Positions 55,701 through 64,000 of a stretch of 64,000 bases of DNA are shown piece after piece. This DNA comes from Perca fluviatilis (taxonomy: Eukaryota; Chordata; Actinopteri; Perciformes; Percidae): NCBI RefSeq assembly GCF_010015445.1, contig NC_053116.1:8565085-8629084 (forward strand). Direction: 5' to 3'. The translations under genes and the position numbers were made by a program. Positions within the stretch are counted from its first letter, which is position 1; each line of letters starts with the position of its first letter. The notes under the pieces were generated by a model that saw only the letters and a list, made by a program, of their open reading frames with translations, was not told the origin of the DNA and ran no database searches.

Positions 55701-58700
55701 TTGTTATTTTGCAGTGACAGATCACATTCTTCTGAGCTTTCAATCTCATTTTATCTGATACGAAAATGTATTAAAATGTAATGATGATACTCTGACAGGT
55801 GTTTAATTAAGATATACCATGCTAGTCAGCTACATGACAGCATTGGAACTGAATATAAATCTATCTTGTGTTCTATCTCCTATAGATATCGATCTTGTAA
55901 AAGGTGAGTGTATCAATATTAATGCTTCTTATCCTGTTCTCTGTAAAATTGAAATGTATTCTTGAGCAGCGGAACATGTCTTAAACTTGTGTTCTCATTG
56001 CTTGCCTTTATTTTGCCAGACTACGATGCAACCTATGACTACGACTACGATCTCAACTATGACTCCTGTGAGTTTCAAATTCTCATTAGAGGCAAAATTG
56101 TACTGCAGCTGCTTTTCAGGCATTAAAAATACATTTTCTGACTTATTTCTAGGGGATGATACTGCAGACACTGGATCATTTGGTAAGTATTTAGAAGTGC
56201 TGGAATGTAACAAAATACATTTACTTAAGCATTGTACTTTAGGACAAATTTGAGGTACTCCATTTTATGCTACTTTATACTTCTACTTCACTGCATTATA
56301 GAGACAAATATTGTACTTTTACTACATTTGTATTTTGGTACTTTTAGTAGTACATTTTGCTCATAATACTTACTAGGGCTGCTTGACTATGGAAAAATCA
56401 TACTCTTGATTATTTTGGTCAATATTGAAATCACAACTATTTAACACGATAACTCATTGACTTTTGGAAAGATGTTGTAATTATCGAACTTAAAAAAATA
56501 AATAAATCAACAGTGAATACACAAAGACAATATAAGAGTTTACTTGCAAAACGTAACGTGCAGAAAAATCGTTTACCTCAAATACATTGTTTTTGTGGTC
56601 GTTAGGAGCCGAAATGGTAATCACAATTACAATTTTGATTAATTGCACAGCCCCTAATACTTATATACTTTTACTTAAATAAGGTTTTGAATGCATTACT
56701 TTTACTTGAAGTGGAGTGTTTTCACACCAAGTGTGGTATTACTACTTTCACTTAAAGTGATGGTTCGGAGTAATTTACCCTAGGGTCCTTTGCACCATGA
56801 CCTTGAGCCAAACACCCCCCCAGAAGCTTTTTTCACCTGGGTCTAACATTGGGCGAGTTATAGAGTAGCGTTAGCCGCTGATTAGCTTAGCGCAGGGGCT
56901 GATGGACCCACGTTTGTATCTCGTAAATGACCCCACTAATAATGCCCGAAATGATACCAAAGGTCTACACTAGTACAAATAGGTTATGCACTCATAAAAC
57001 GATGGATTGGAAAGTTTGTAAGTACACCAGAAGTTTATGAACACTTGCCTGCTCTCTTCTGCTCTCTGTTGCTGCTGCTACCTGCAGTTAGACGAGTGCT
57101 TAGGGCCGTCTACAAATTACTACACCGAAAAGAGTTACAACAAAAATATTTATTAATTTAATGATTAAATAAGTTAATGTCTCCAAACTTACCTCAATTA
57201 TTACTTGTCTCCTGCTAGTTATATTACAGCACTTGCTTTAAAAAATAAGTTAAATTAAAAAATATTTTTGTTGCATCTCTTTTCGGTGTTGTAATTTGTA
57301 GACGTCCCTAAGCACTCGTCTTACTGCAGCAGCAACAACAGCAGAGAGCAGAAGCCAGCAGGAAAGTGTTATTTACATAAACTTCTGGTGTACTTACAAA
57401 CTTTCCAATCCATAGTTTTATGAGTGCATAACCTATATATACTAGTGTAGACATTTGGTATCATTTCGGGCATTATTAGTGAGGTCATTTAAGAGATACA
57501 AACGTGGGTCCATTAGCCCCGCGCTAAGCTATTCAGCGGCTAACGCTACTCTACGCTAACTCGCCCAATGTTAGACCCAGGTGAAAAAAGCTTCTGGGGG
57601 GGTGTTTGGCTCGAGGTCATGGTGCAAAGGACCCTAGGGTAAATTACTCCGAACCATCACTTTAAGTAAAGGATACAAATACTTCTTCTACCACTGGTAT
57701 TTAGTGGGAGTTACTTAGAATAAATAATATGTGATTTATTGTAGAGACACTGCTTGCATATCTGTTTATAGTCCTGTCATTGGTTTCAGTGTTTGGCACT
57801 TTAGTTCAGTGTTACTCAAACGTTTTACAGCACGTACCACTTCAGATATGATTAGGCTCTTGAAGTACCACCATCATGGCCCACGTTAAAATGTAGTAGC
57901 ATACCCTACCCTATTCAGCAACAGACAGTTCATGCTAAAAACAATTATTACAATTTGACAGCCAGCCTGTACTTGCTGCGTCCTGCTCTAACTGAATCCA
58001 AATTTGAGGGAACTCAGGTCATATCTCCTTACTGTTTTGCATCATTTGCTGCTAGCAGGTGCTGTGGAGACTTCACTGCCGCTGCTTAAGTAGCGACTAA
58101 CCCTAACTCTTACCCTTATTTTAAATTATCTATTGTTATTGTTATATACAAATATTTATGGTTATTTATTGTGTGTAATTTACTTATACTTTTTAAGCAC
58201 TTTTAAACCTCAGCGTTTACTAATTTTTAATGGTATGTATACTTTTTTAACCTCAAGGGCAAGTAATTCAGATAATATTTTAGACTTTTGAATGTTAAAT
58301 AATATTCCTTTAACATTGGGAGAGAGTTTTTTTTTTTTTTATATTGCGATGCCGGGGCATTTATTTTAATATTTTTTTTAATTTAAAAAAAAAAATTTAA
58401 TTATTTATTTTGTAAAGGTGACCTTTTATTTAAAGTTGTATTCTCCCGCTGTCCGTCCTGTCCAGTGGTTCTCTTAACCTGCTTTTAATATCTTGGCTTT
58501 CTTTTGAACAGCTTTTATATAACCAAACTTGTTTTTTTAAGGGATTTTAAGTGTTTTATTTGCACCAGTGGTCCCCCTGTGCCCATGCCCCTCGCAGCGC
58601 CTATCCCGGGCGTTGCGTTTTAACTCAAACCTAACCCTCGTCCACTATAGTTTTAACAAGGCTGCTCGAAATATTCTCCTCCTTATCTGCACTTCTCTTC

Positions 58701-61700
58701 CTAATAGTTTCTGTTTGGAGCCACGATTGCAGTGTTTTTGAACCATTCATTTTAACACTGCGTACTATCTCGCCATCACAGCTCGTAACTAATTATGGGT
58801 GTGTTCATGAATGTAACTGTGTAACGTTAGCAAGCTGATATCGAAACAAAACAAATATTAGTTATACAACCACTCATTTTAAATTACTTTTAAGTGATTA
58901 TAGTTTAAGTATTATTGTTCTTAAATTATTGTATTTCATTTTTTTTTCTTTTTAAATGTATCAGATATTCCATCCTTGTACCACCAGGGGGAGCTTGTGT
59001 ACCACAGTTTGAGAACCAGTGTTTTAGTTGAATGTCTTGTGCTTTTAGACGCTGCTCCGTCCAGACTGAGCACCATCCGGGTCTTCTCCTCATCAGGTCA
59101 ACAACTTACTGTTCATGTTTTTTTTTATTGAATATATTTGATGTACTCTTGTTGTATTAATGCTCGATGTTGTCTGTTGTAGTTGATGGAGATCCTCATT
59201 TCGTGGTCCAGCTGCCAAAGCTGCATCAGAACCTGTGTTTCACCGTGGACGGCAGAGCTAATGATGTCCTCAGACTGGTAGAGGACCCAGAGAGAGGTAT
59301 GCTCACAAATAACATCTCTCATTTCCACTTAAGTGTAAAAATGTACTTTTTGTTTTTTAAAACCTATTTTTATTGAGATTTTCAGATTGCTTTAAACATG
59401 AACATTTTAACAAATGAAATGAAAAGAAGAAAAAAAATTCCCCCCAATCTGGCAAAAAAATAAATAAAATTACAATTAAAATACGATTCAGTTATTAAAT
59501 TTAATTAAAATCACAGCAGTGCATAAATTACAGAAAGTTTCAAATTAATCCCCAATTAAAAATCATGACTTTCCAATAAAAAGGTGCTTCTGGAAAACTG
59601 TTCACCACCTCAGGAGGGGGAAGGGGGGAACCATCCAAGCTGTGTATAGTAAGGATGGCACACTGTTGACCTCAACTGAGGAACTCCTGAATCCGACTAA
59701 TACGCCCTCTATGTTAGAGGCAGAGCTGGAGGATGATGGGGGATCGTTGTCAATTTCCCAGGCGGAAGTCACTGATGTAGTCAAACAACTCCACAGTGGC
59801 AAAGCCCCTGGTATTGATGAGATCCGTCCAGAAATGCTCAAGGCTCTGGGTGTGGAGGGGCTGTCCTGGTTGACACGCCTCTTCAACATTGCGTGGAAGT
59901 CTGGGACAGTGCCAAAGGAGTGGCAGACCAGGGTGGTGGTTCCCCTTTTTAAAAAGGGGGACCTGAGGGTGTGTGCCAATTACAGGGGTATCACACTTCT
60001 CAGCCTCCCTGGTAAAGTCTACTCCAAGGTGCTGGAAAGGAGGGTTCGGCCGATAGTCGAACCTCAGATTGAAGAGGAACAATGCGGATTCCGTCCTGGT
60101 CGTGGAACAACGGACCAGCTCTTCACTCTCGCAAGGATCCTGGAGGGAGCCTGGGAGTATGCCCAACCAGTCTACATGTGTTTTGTGGATCTGGAAAAGG
60201 CGTATGACCGGGTCCCCCAGGAGATACTGTGATGCTGCGGGACTATGGGGTGAGGGGGTCTCTTCTCAGGGCCATCCAATCTCTGTACGACCAAAGCGAG
60301 AGCTGTGTCCGGGTTCTCGGCAGTAAGTCAGACTTGTTTCAGGTGAGGGTTGGCCTCCGCCAGGGCTGCGCTTTGTCACCAATCCTGTTTGTAATATTTA
60401 TGGACAGGATATCAAGGCGTAGTCGGGGTGGGGAGGGGTTGCAGTTTGGTGGGTTGGGGATCTCATCGCTGCTCTTTGCAGATGACGTGGTCCTGATGGC
60501 ATCATCGGCTTGTGACCTTCAGCACTCACTGGATTGGTTCGCAGTCGAGTGTGAAGCGGCTGGGATGAGGATCAGCACCTCTAGATCTGAGGCCATGGTT
60601 CTCAGCAGGAAACCGATGGAGTGCGACGAGATCGAGATCCAGGGTACAAGCGGCCGAAATGGGTTTCCTCAGGAGGGGGGCTGGCGTCTCCCTTAGAGAT
60701 AGGGTGAGAAGCTCAGTCATCCGTGAGGAGCTCGGAGTAGAGCCGCTGCTCCTTTGCGTCGAAAGGAGCCAGTTGAGTTGGTTCGGGCATCTGGTGAGGA
60801 TGCCCCCTGGGCGCCTCCCTAGGGAGGTGTTCCAGGCACATCTAGCTGGGAGGAGGCCTCGGGGAAGACCCAGGACTAGGTGGAGGGATTATATCTCCAA
60901 CCTGGCCTGGGAACGCCTCGGGATCCCCCAGTCGGAGCTGGTTAATGTGGCTCGGGAAAGGGAAGTTTGGGGTCCACTGCTGGAGCTGCTCCCCCCGCGA
61001 CCCGACACCGGATAAGCGGATGAAGATGGATGGATGGATGGACTTTCCAATAAGCCCATCGAAGGGCCGCTGATCGGGCCGCATTTTTCTGTCCGAACCC
61101 GGCCCGAGCGGCATTAAGATATTTATGTCCGAGCCCGACGCAGTTAAAACTAATTTTTTTTTCTCATACTAATGACACATGTACGTTTGTTTGTGTGGAA
61201 AGCCGGCTTTTATTAAGCAACTGTAGGAAGGCATTCGGAAATGTCAACAGATGATCGGCGCACACGGGGCAACAAGCGCACGTTAATGACCTGGGAAAAT
61301 GTTCAATGTGTTAACCTCTCCTGATTGTTTTGTTTCAGACCATGGTCAGAAAACCAGGGGAGACTAGTTACCTCCAGGGCCGACCTTATAAAATGAATAA
61401 CGTCGGGGTTAAAATCCTGTTTCTGATGAGCAAATGAATGAACTTGGCTTTCAGTCTGGGGTTTATTTCGGAAACCGCACACACTGTGTACAAAACTTAA
61501 ACTTATTCCACCAACTCTGCTCCCTCTTACAAGTCTTTAGGGTGTATTCCCAGTATACAGAGCTTGGCTCCTATTACACTCTTACAGAATTGTTACATAT
61601 TTGTACACTCCCATAAAAAGTCCTCTCTGGACACACAAATATCAGGGACATTAGGGAATATGTGATTTAACCAACAGGTATAGATAAGATGGGCATGCAT

Positions 61701-62939
61701 TTGAATTGTATGTATGAAAGAACACAAGTAAAATGTATTATAAAGCTATTAGACATGCATTATACATATTTGCAGAAGACCTTTTCACAGATGCGAACAT
61801 AAACATTCTAAATGGCCCCAAGTTGATTTCCTGTTGCAGTGTATGTAAATGACATCATCTGACAGGAAGTTAACAAGGGGTTAGGCTGTTGCCTAGCAAT
61901 GGAATTCCATTGAAAAGGTCTTGATTTGTTGGATTAGAACATAATCTATGAACTATTATTATATAGACTTAAAACTTGAAATATTTGTTGAACTGTGCCT
62001 TTTGTAAAAAAAAAAAGTGCTTTTTTATGAATGTGCACTTCACACAAATATCAGAAACATTAGGGAATATGTGATTTTAAAGTTGCAGTAGGTAAGACTT
62101 CTAAAACTAACTTTCTCTCTTATTTGCTGAAACTGTTCGAGTAGAACTACATGAAGAAGGTTATTTAAAAAAAAAAAAAATTCGCAAATTTGGTGCGATT
62201 TGCAAAAATCCACTACTCCCTGTTCAGATGCACCAATCAGGGCCAGGGGCGGTGTCTAACTGGGTGTCAATCACTGCTCATACACACACATTCATTCTCC
62301 CTTGTGGGGGGAGGGGCTTAGAGACCGTTTTGGGCTTTAGCAGAAAGGGGGGAGGGACTGAGAAGTTGTTTATGTTCAAATGTCCTGGATCTCCGTAATC
62401 CTACCTACGGCACCTTTAACATACAAGGTATACAATTTTTTATGCTGAAGAAAGGGAGGGGGGGGTGGAGAGGGGGGATGACATGCGGCAAAATGCCACG
62501 GGTCGGAGTCAAACCCGAGCCCCATTTCTAAATGTGTGTCCCCTTGCTCCTCAAGGTATCATTGTTGACGGCCATCTAATGGGCGCTCCCTCCAAGCACG
62601 GTGCTGAAGAGCGCCCGCGGACATACTTCGACCGGCTCACCATTTCCTCGGCCACGGGCGGCTCCAGTGACATCATGATCACCCTGTCACTGGACGCTGT
62701 GGTGGTGGAAGGGGAAGGGCGGGACCGTCTTCCCATCAATCAGCAGGGGTCGGTGATGAGGCAGGGGGTGACCGTTGCCGTGGACAACCATCAGAGCTGC
62801 TGGATCGAGCTGGCCAAGGATGTGCGCTTCCTGGTTCTGTTCCACCACTACAAACAGCCCAGCTACCTGCAGATGGCTCACCTGGGCTTCTACATCTCAG
62901 ATGGGCGGGGGCTGTCTGCTTCAAGCCAAGGCCTGCTGG
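41434..62939 (+). CDS. itih6: Inter-alpha-trypsin inhibitor heavy chain 6, 16 exons, 3' end outside window
   Basis: A predicted secreted ITI heavy-chain family protein. Exons: 41434-41541, 42351-42386, 44938-45092 (or from 44944), 47539-47649, 48179-48426, 49077-49246, 49350-49466, 51053-51224, 53316-54938, 55652-55678, 55886-55903, 56020-56067, 56153-56182, 59049-59096, 59183-59296, 62556-62939. All phases join and about 1,136 codons are present. A signal peptide is followed by a VIT domain (about residues 50-175, with [24 protein letters not shown] and QGKTAGL). A vWA domain follows, with MIDAS DVSGS at about 303 and a Thr/Asp pair in LTDGEAT. Next come a Pro/Thr/Lys-rich linker (about 630-900, likely O-glycosylated), an Asp/Tyr-rich microexon string and the ITI C-terminal domain, which opens with VDGDPHF. 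Heavy chains are cut and linked to chondroitin sulfate at DPHF in other family members; whether ITIH6 is processed this way is unproven. The long linker and the pfkfb1 neighbour identify ITIH6. Confidence 0.9.
42750..42930. repeat. Fish 'TACTTAAGTA'-type repeat fragment, itih6 intron 2
   Basis: The sequence 'aagtaaaatgagttcctttccaccagtgat' (42,900-42,930) matches the ends of the repeats at 43,485, 44,253 and 56,200. The copy is partial. Confidence 0.45.
43485..44190. mobile_element. Non-autonomous element with TACTTAAGTA-rich ends
   Basis: The left part 'cagtggaatgtgactacatg' and right part 'aatacttcttccactgctg' are inverted. Sub-terminal words such as 'tactgtacttaagtac' and 'gatactttaagtacatg' agree. 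The interior encodes nothing recognised. Confidence 0.6.
44253..44640. mobile_element. Second TACTTAAGTA-type element
   Basis: It starts 'cagtggtgaaagaagtatta' and ends near 'tactttctaccaccac'. The centre 'tttacttaagtaaaagtact' is the intact version of the site interrupted at 56,752. Confidence 0.6.
44641..44860. repeat. Interspersed repeat fragment, itih6 intron 2
   Basis: The phrases 'cacactccacacagac', 'gttggaacccgg' and 'gctgtgaggccacagtgctaacca' are typical of a very common fish repeat tail. It ends about 80 bp before exon 3. Confidence 0.45.
45093..47538. other. itih6 intron 3; no exon, low-complexity tracts
   Basis: The intron contains a CA-rich tract (46,579-46,625) and a 24-base T run (about 46,717-46,740). 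I see no coding segment that continues the itih6 frame. Confidence 0.5.
47712..48082. mobile_element. hAT MITE with near-perfect 8-bp target duplication
   Basis: The ends TAGAGCTGGG and CCCAGCTCTA are inverted. The flanking 8-mers are ATGTGAAT (47704-47711) and ATGTGAAC (48083-48090), matching at 7 of 8 positions. It lies in itih6 intron 4. The AT-rich interior has TATCGATATATGA words. Confidence 0.85.
49761..50345. mobile_element. TTAA MITE, family 1, copy 2 (right end decayed)
   Basis: It begins TTAATGGACAATTCCGGCGC and shares the core with 10,631 and 62,999 (gactgttttcccaagatggc, ttaataaactgtctgtacac, accctcattatgctacc). The right terminal repeat fades after about 50,345. It lies in itih6 intron 7. 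Confidence 0.78.
50770..50940 (+). mobile_element. tRNA-derived SINE with L2-type tail (V-SINE-like)
   Basis: A tRNA-like B box GGTTCGATTCC (50796-50806) is followed by a conserved central part (tgtccctgagcaagacactt). The tail 'gtaagtcgctttggataaaa' is of the kind shared with L2 LINEs. The A box is poorly preserved. It lies in itih6 intron 7, in the same orientation as the gene. Confidence 0.8.
51655..53290 (-). pseudogene. L1-like LINE ORF2 3' fragment, split by an insertion
   Basis: Minus-strand frames read [16 protein letters not shown] (53,040-53,290 side) and [16 protein letters not shown] (51,990-52,188 side). Both belong to the extreme C-terminal region of fish L1-type ORF2. The two parts become contiguous when the TTAA element 52189-53038 is removed, leaving one TTAA. 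The frame is further damaged by shifts. Its edge comes within about 40 bp of the itih6 exon 9 acceptor. Confidence 0.75.
52189..53038. mobile_element. TTAA palindromic element, family 2, copy 1
   Basis: It begins TTAAAGTGATGGTTCGG and ends CCGAACCATCACTTTAA. Long internal arms are also inverted around a centre near 52,560-52,600 (for example 'aaatttgtag' and 'gcaagtgttcataaacttc' words). It interrupts the L1-like fragment at TTAA. The sister copy is at 56,752. Confidence 0.88.
54939..55651. repeat. itih6 intron 9, beginning directly with an interspersed repeat
   Basis: The donor GTAGGT is followed at once by repeat sequence sharing ordered words with 35,738-35,826. The matching end 'actaggttacaccc' lies near 55,541-55,554. 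No exon is present. Confidence 0.5.
56200..57720. mobile_element. TACTTAAGTA-type element, split by a TTAA insertion
   Basis: Left part 56,200-56,751, right part 57,666-57,720 ('aaggatacaaatacttcttc...ccactgg'). Removing 56,752-57,665 while keeping one TTAA gives 'ttcacTTAAgtaaagg', matching the related element near 44,280. It lies in itih6 intron 13. Confidence 0.6.
56752..57665. mobile_element. TTAA palindromic element, family 2, copy 2
   Basis: A 914-bp near-palindrome beginning TTAAAGTGATGGTTCGGAGT and ending in its complement. The arms of about 440 bp pair end to end. It shares ends and internal words (accctagggt, gacgagtgcttaggg, ttctggtgtact) with 52,189-53,038. Confidence 0.9.
57807..59021. 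mobile_element. hAT-type element with 8-bp target duplication, 27 bp before itih6 exon 14
   Basis: The left end CAGTGTTACTCAAAC and right end GTTTGAGAACCAGTG are inverted with few mismatches. The flanks CTTTAGTT (57799-57806) and TTTTAGTT (59022-59029) match at 7 of 8 positions. The interior is AT-rich and non-coding. Confidence 0.82.
58981..58994 (+). promoter_or_regulatory. CTCF-like motif carried by the hAT element
   Basis: CCACCAGGGGGAGC is one base from the CCACnAGGGGGCGC core recognised by CTCF. It is inside the right end of the hAT element 57807-59021. Binding is unproven. Confidence 0.35.
59580..61040 (+). pseudogene. RTE/Rex3-like LINE, 5'-truncated, with 13-bp target duplication
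   Basis: Reverse-transcriptase motifs are clear: [18 protein letters not shown] and [13 protein letters not shown] (59,642-60,230), then FADDVVLMA and QGCALSP (60,229-60,660), then the C-terminal piece with [15 protein letters not shown] ending at 61,015. The 3' end is a very short UTR and a run of GATG units. A frameshift lies near 60,229. Between about 60,645 and 60,660 part of the ORF is missing, where palm and thumb sequence would normally continue. GACTTTCCAATAA occurs at 59567-59579 and again at 61041-61053. The copy sits in itih6 intron 15 in gene orientation. Family assignment rests on the GATG tail and short UTR. Confidence 0.87.
61054..62076. other. itih6 intron 15, no exon seen
   Basis: The sequence just after the LINE is rich in 'gggccgc' and 'gagcccg' words (61,070-61,140) and is probably another repeat. 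The rest is AT-rich and empty. Confidence 0.4.
62077..62419. mobile_element. TTAA-bounded MITE, family 3
   Basis: It begins TTAAAGTTGCAGTAGGTAAG and ends 'taatcctacctacggcacctttaa'. The TIRs are inverted with mismatches. The interior has no frame. It ends 136 bp before itih6 exon 16. Confidence 0.7.
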
Positions 62940-62998
62940 GTACGTATGCACACACCAGCTCAGTGACACTCTGTATGGCACACCCTCAGGGTTCAATA

Positions 62999-63521
62999 TT
63001 AAAGGACAAATTCGGTGCAAAATGAACCTAGGGGTTAATAACACACGTGTACTGAGTCGACCGTTCTCTGGGATGTGTTTTCATGCTAATAGAGTGTGAC
63101 CAGTTTTATTGCAAATCGCTAATTACCTTATAACCGTGCAACGTGAGCTGAACTGAATGCAAGTTGCACGGCGTTCTGTGTTCGACTGGTCGTGACTGTT
63201 TTCCCAACATGGCGCCTGCCTGTATACGTGAACGGTACTAATAAACTATCTTTTTAATAAACTGTCTGTACACTTACAAAGTTCGCAATGCTTCGGTTTA
63301 CACGTAGTCACCCTCGTTATGCTACCGTGGAAGTATGGTGCTATTTTGAGCCTAGTTAGTGGTATAGAAATAGCGATTTCTTTTTACTTTACCCTTGCCC
63401 CGACGACTTGCAATATAAGCTAATTAGAGGTTTGTGCTAAAATTGGTCACATTCGATTAGCATGAAAACATATCTCAGAGAACGGTCAACTCGGTACATG
63501 TGACTCGGATTTATCCTTTAA
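62999..63521. mobile_element. TTAA MITE, family 1, copy 3 (best preserved)
   Basis: It begins TTAAAGGACAAATTCGGTGC and ends CGGATTTATCCTTTAA. The core is shared with 10,631 and 49,761. It follows exon 16 by 60 bp. Confidence 0.85.
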
Positions 63522-64000
63522 CTTTTTCGCCCACCAAAAAATGGCTATTTAATGTTCAAATTTTGCCAGCCAATCAATGAATTAACAATGTTGCTTTTTT
63601 TTCTGGCTGGTGAGTGAAGCAAATCTACCAGCCACTTTAATATTTTACCAGCATTTGGCTATGAATTGTGCAAAATGTTGGGCCCTGCACATACACACTC
63701 GATGTCCACTCTCACTGTCCAACTCACATCCAAGTTTAAGTTTTTTTTTTATCTTATGCGCACCCATTTCAGAGAAGTAGTCATTTGAAATCAAAATCTC
63801 AAGTCTCAGACTCCTTCCAACAATGCTAATGAAATATGTATTTAAAAAAAAAAAAAGAGGATCACGCAAGTGGAAACAAAATGAGAATCTGAACTTAAAA
63901 CAGTGCAAGTTAAAATAAGGGATCAAATATAAAATAAATAGAATAATATAAAAAGTAAAATAAATAAGACAGTAATTGCATATGAATAAACTGAATGCAA
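63522..64000. other. itih6 intron 16 start; MITE relic, no exon
   Basis: 63,530-63,690 is a decayed copy of the MITE at 12,384 ('gaagcaaatctaccagcc', 'accagcatttggct'). The rest is AT-rich. The final itih6 exon or exons are not in the window. Confidence 0.5.

Overview
The window is genomic DNA from a bony (teleost) fish, probably a percomorph. The genes are vertebrate-type: GT-AG introns, an intact seven-transmembrane receptor, a UGT5-like glucuronosyltransferase with one coding exon, and the neighbours pfkfb1 and itih6. The background is dense with fish-type short DNA transposons, Tc1, hAT and non-LTR relics, and long GT and TA microsatellites. I see no prokaryotic genes, no CRISPR array and no viral genome.

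Layout. 1-4,000: repeats, a hAT transposase relic and an unidentified 75-codon coding-like ORF. 4,016-5,020 (+): intact P2Y1-like nucleotide receptor. 5,350-7,330: repeats and a broken Tc1-like transposase. 7,832-9,442 (-): intact UDP-glucuronosyltransferase whose 5' UTR appears to be spliced 2 nt before the ATG. 9,500-31,000: about 21 kb without a host gene that I can support. It is a stack of nested mobile elements, among them a decayed hAT element (12,900-17,091) that still carries a BED zinc finger and holds two later insertions, several TTAA-bounded palindromic elements, and tandem-repeat blocks. 31,240-40,245 (+): complete 14-exon pfkfb1. 41,434-62,939 (+): 16 exons of itih6, with the C-terminal end beyond the window. 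62,999-64,000: more repeats.

Gene logic. PFKFB1 sets fructose-2,6-bisphosphate and so the balance of glycolysis and gluconeogenesis. The gene here keeps the kinase P-loop, the phosphatase His/Glu/His residues and the Arg-Arg-x-Ser PKA site typical of the liver isoform. ITIH6 is a secreted inter-alpha-trypsin-inhibitor heavy-chain relative with VIT, vWA, a long Pro/Thr-rich linker and a C-terminal DPHF motif. PFKFB1 and ITIH6 also lie close together on human Xp11.2, so the pair looks like conserved synteny. The four genes do not form one pathway.

The most notable structure is the mobile-element record. At least seven palindromic elements start and end in TTAA, and two sit inside other repeats at a reconstructable single TTAA, as piggyBac-type transposition leaves. 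A 5'-truncated RTE-like LINE has a perfect 13-bp target duplication. LINE 3' tails lie just upstream of two consecutive pfkfb1 exons. I found no convincing new multi-gene system; the best open leads are the unidentified ORF at 2,252-2,479 and the Asp/Tyr-rich phase-1 microexon string in itih6.
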